From CAZADS01 sp964483985 (GTDB lineage: Bacteria; Pseudomonadota; Alphaproteobacteria; Thalassobaculales; Thalassobaculaceae), in NCBI GenBank assembly GCA_964483985.1, contig CAZADS010000001.1:1-14582 (forward strand): DNA of 14,582 nt, written 5' to 3'. A program made the position numbers and the translations under genes. Under the pieces are notes generated by a model. The model saw only the letters and a list, made by a program, of their open reading frames with translations. It did not search any database and was not told where the DNA came from. Below, piece by piece: positions 13,908-14,582 of this stretch (position 1 is the first letter of the stretch; each line of letters starts with the position of its first letter).

Positions 13908-14582
13908 TTATAATATTACAGATTCGATTGAATAGGTGCCAATTAACTGGCTTGAAATTCCGATATTCTGCAAAACAGTCAAATAATAATCATCCGAGGT
14001 TGGTGCGACAAAGGCAATGCTTGAGTCGAAACCCGTACCACTATCGTCATCCTGTGCAACTAAAATACCGCTATTATCATATAAGAAAGATTGAGGATCC
14101 CATAAAGTACCATGCCCACTATTAGATCCACGCACGTTGAACTGGTACGGTTGACCAGCTTCTAACGCGAATTGATACATATCTTGGTCGCCATGGAAAG
14201 CTATCTTACCTCCTTCAATTACTCCTAGCTGAAGTAATGGAGCATGTTCCGCTGTTTGTCCTATTAAATCTCCCAGAGCACTCGTGCTGGTAGCTGTTTG
14301 AGCCACGTCAATCTGATATGTTCCAGTCTGCCTTGAACTAAAAGCTCCTGCTTCAATATATATATCCCCTGAAGAAGACGCGTTATATACGGTCTGACTT
14401 TCGAAACCGTTTCCTCCATCATCATTTTGAACTAGCACTTCACCATTCACATCCAATATCCTCAGGAATGGATCTGTGAGTGTACCCACGCTAGAGGTTG
14501 ATCCTCTTAAATCTACTTGATAGGAGGCTCCTGAAACTACCGTTAATGAAAAAACGTCTTTATCACCACCTGTTTCCAAATT
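13908..14582 (-). CDS. 3' end of a secreted protein with PPC domains, cut by the right edge
   Basis: The frame is open to the right edge and ends with TAA at 13908-13910. The visible 224 codons hold two bacterial pre-peptidase C-terminal (PPC) type beta-sandwich domains. The first has GDKDVFSLTVVSGASYQVDL, DPFLRILDVNGEVL, NDDGGNGFES and TGTYQIDV. The second has GDQDMYQFALEAGQPYQFNV, DPQSFLYDNSGILV, DDDSGTGFDS and IGTYSIESV. Such domains sit behind secreted proteases or in large adhesin-like exoproteins, so the missing part is probably N-terminal and exported. The apparent TTG start at 14579 is an edge artefact; coding continues beyond it. It converges with the TauD pseudogene, 64 bases away. 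Confidence 0.88.
   Translation of the reverse strand, partial: NLETGGDKDVFSLTVVSGASYQVDLRGSTSSVGTLTDPFLRILDVNGEVLVQNDDGGNGFESQTVYNASSSGDIYIEAGAFSSRQTGTYQIDVAQTATSTSALGDLIGQTAEHAPLLQLGVIEGGKIAFHGDQDMYQFALEAGQPYQFNVRGSNSGHGTLWDPQSFLYDNSGILVAQDDDSGTGFDSSIAFVAPTSDDYYLTVLQNIGISSQLIGTYSIESVIL

Overview
The window is AT-rich, sparsely coded bacterial DNA holding about 15 apparently intact genes, two genes cut by the window edges and several recognisable gene relics. No rRNA, tRNA, CRISPR array, transposase or replication gene is visible. The protein families (Sel1 repeats, NTF2-like, GFA/CENP-V, FlK-like thioesterase, PhyH and TauD/TfdA dioxygenases, TPR-methyltransferase, PPC and DUF5648 exoprotein domains) are those of an accessory region in a marine or host-associated proteobacterium, most likely an alphaproteobacterium. 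That placement is an inference from gene content; no marker gene confirms it. TGA, TAA and TAG all end intact genes, so the standard bacterial code applies.

Region 1-3100: the 3' end of an unrecognised gene; a 50-codon lysine-rich ORF on the minus strand with an excellent ribosome binding site; an unrecognised 118-residue protein; and a Sel1-repeat secreted protein followed by an NTF2-like protein. A repeat of about 165 bp (388-553 and 2689-2851, inverted) flanks the Sel1/NTF2 block. Each copy carries two convergent gene ends: the small lysine-rich protein and a DUF5648 protein. One copy keeps the whole small gene, the other keeps more of the DUF5648 gene.

Region 3100-6400: a GFA/CENP-V-like zinc protein; directly behind it a decayed paralogue of the 118-residue protein; a large TPR-methyltransferase fusion; and a doubtful small membrane ORF whose Shine-Dalgarno lies in a hairpin.

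Region 6500-9700: a glutathione S-transferase, then a same-strand series of GFA protein, FlK-like hotdog thioesterase and PhyH dioxygenase that may form a small-molecule or detoxification cluster, then a DUF3764 gene broken by two in-frame TAA codons but otherwise complete.

Region 9795-14582: an unrecognised protein, a nicotinamidase of the plant NIC1 type, a small secreted protein, an atypical SAM methyltransferase, a full-length but heavily damaged TauD/TfdA-family dioxygenase pseudogene, and the 3' end of a secreted protein with pre-peptidase C-terminal domains that runs off the right edge.

The main theme is duplication and ongoing gene decay. I found no convincing multi-gene defence or biosynthetic system. 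The best candidates for something undescribed are the small lysine-rich ORF with its convergent DUF5648 partner, and the duplicated 118-residue family.
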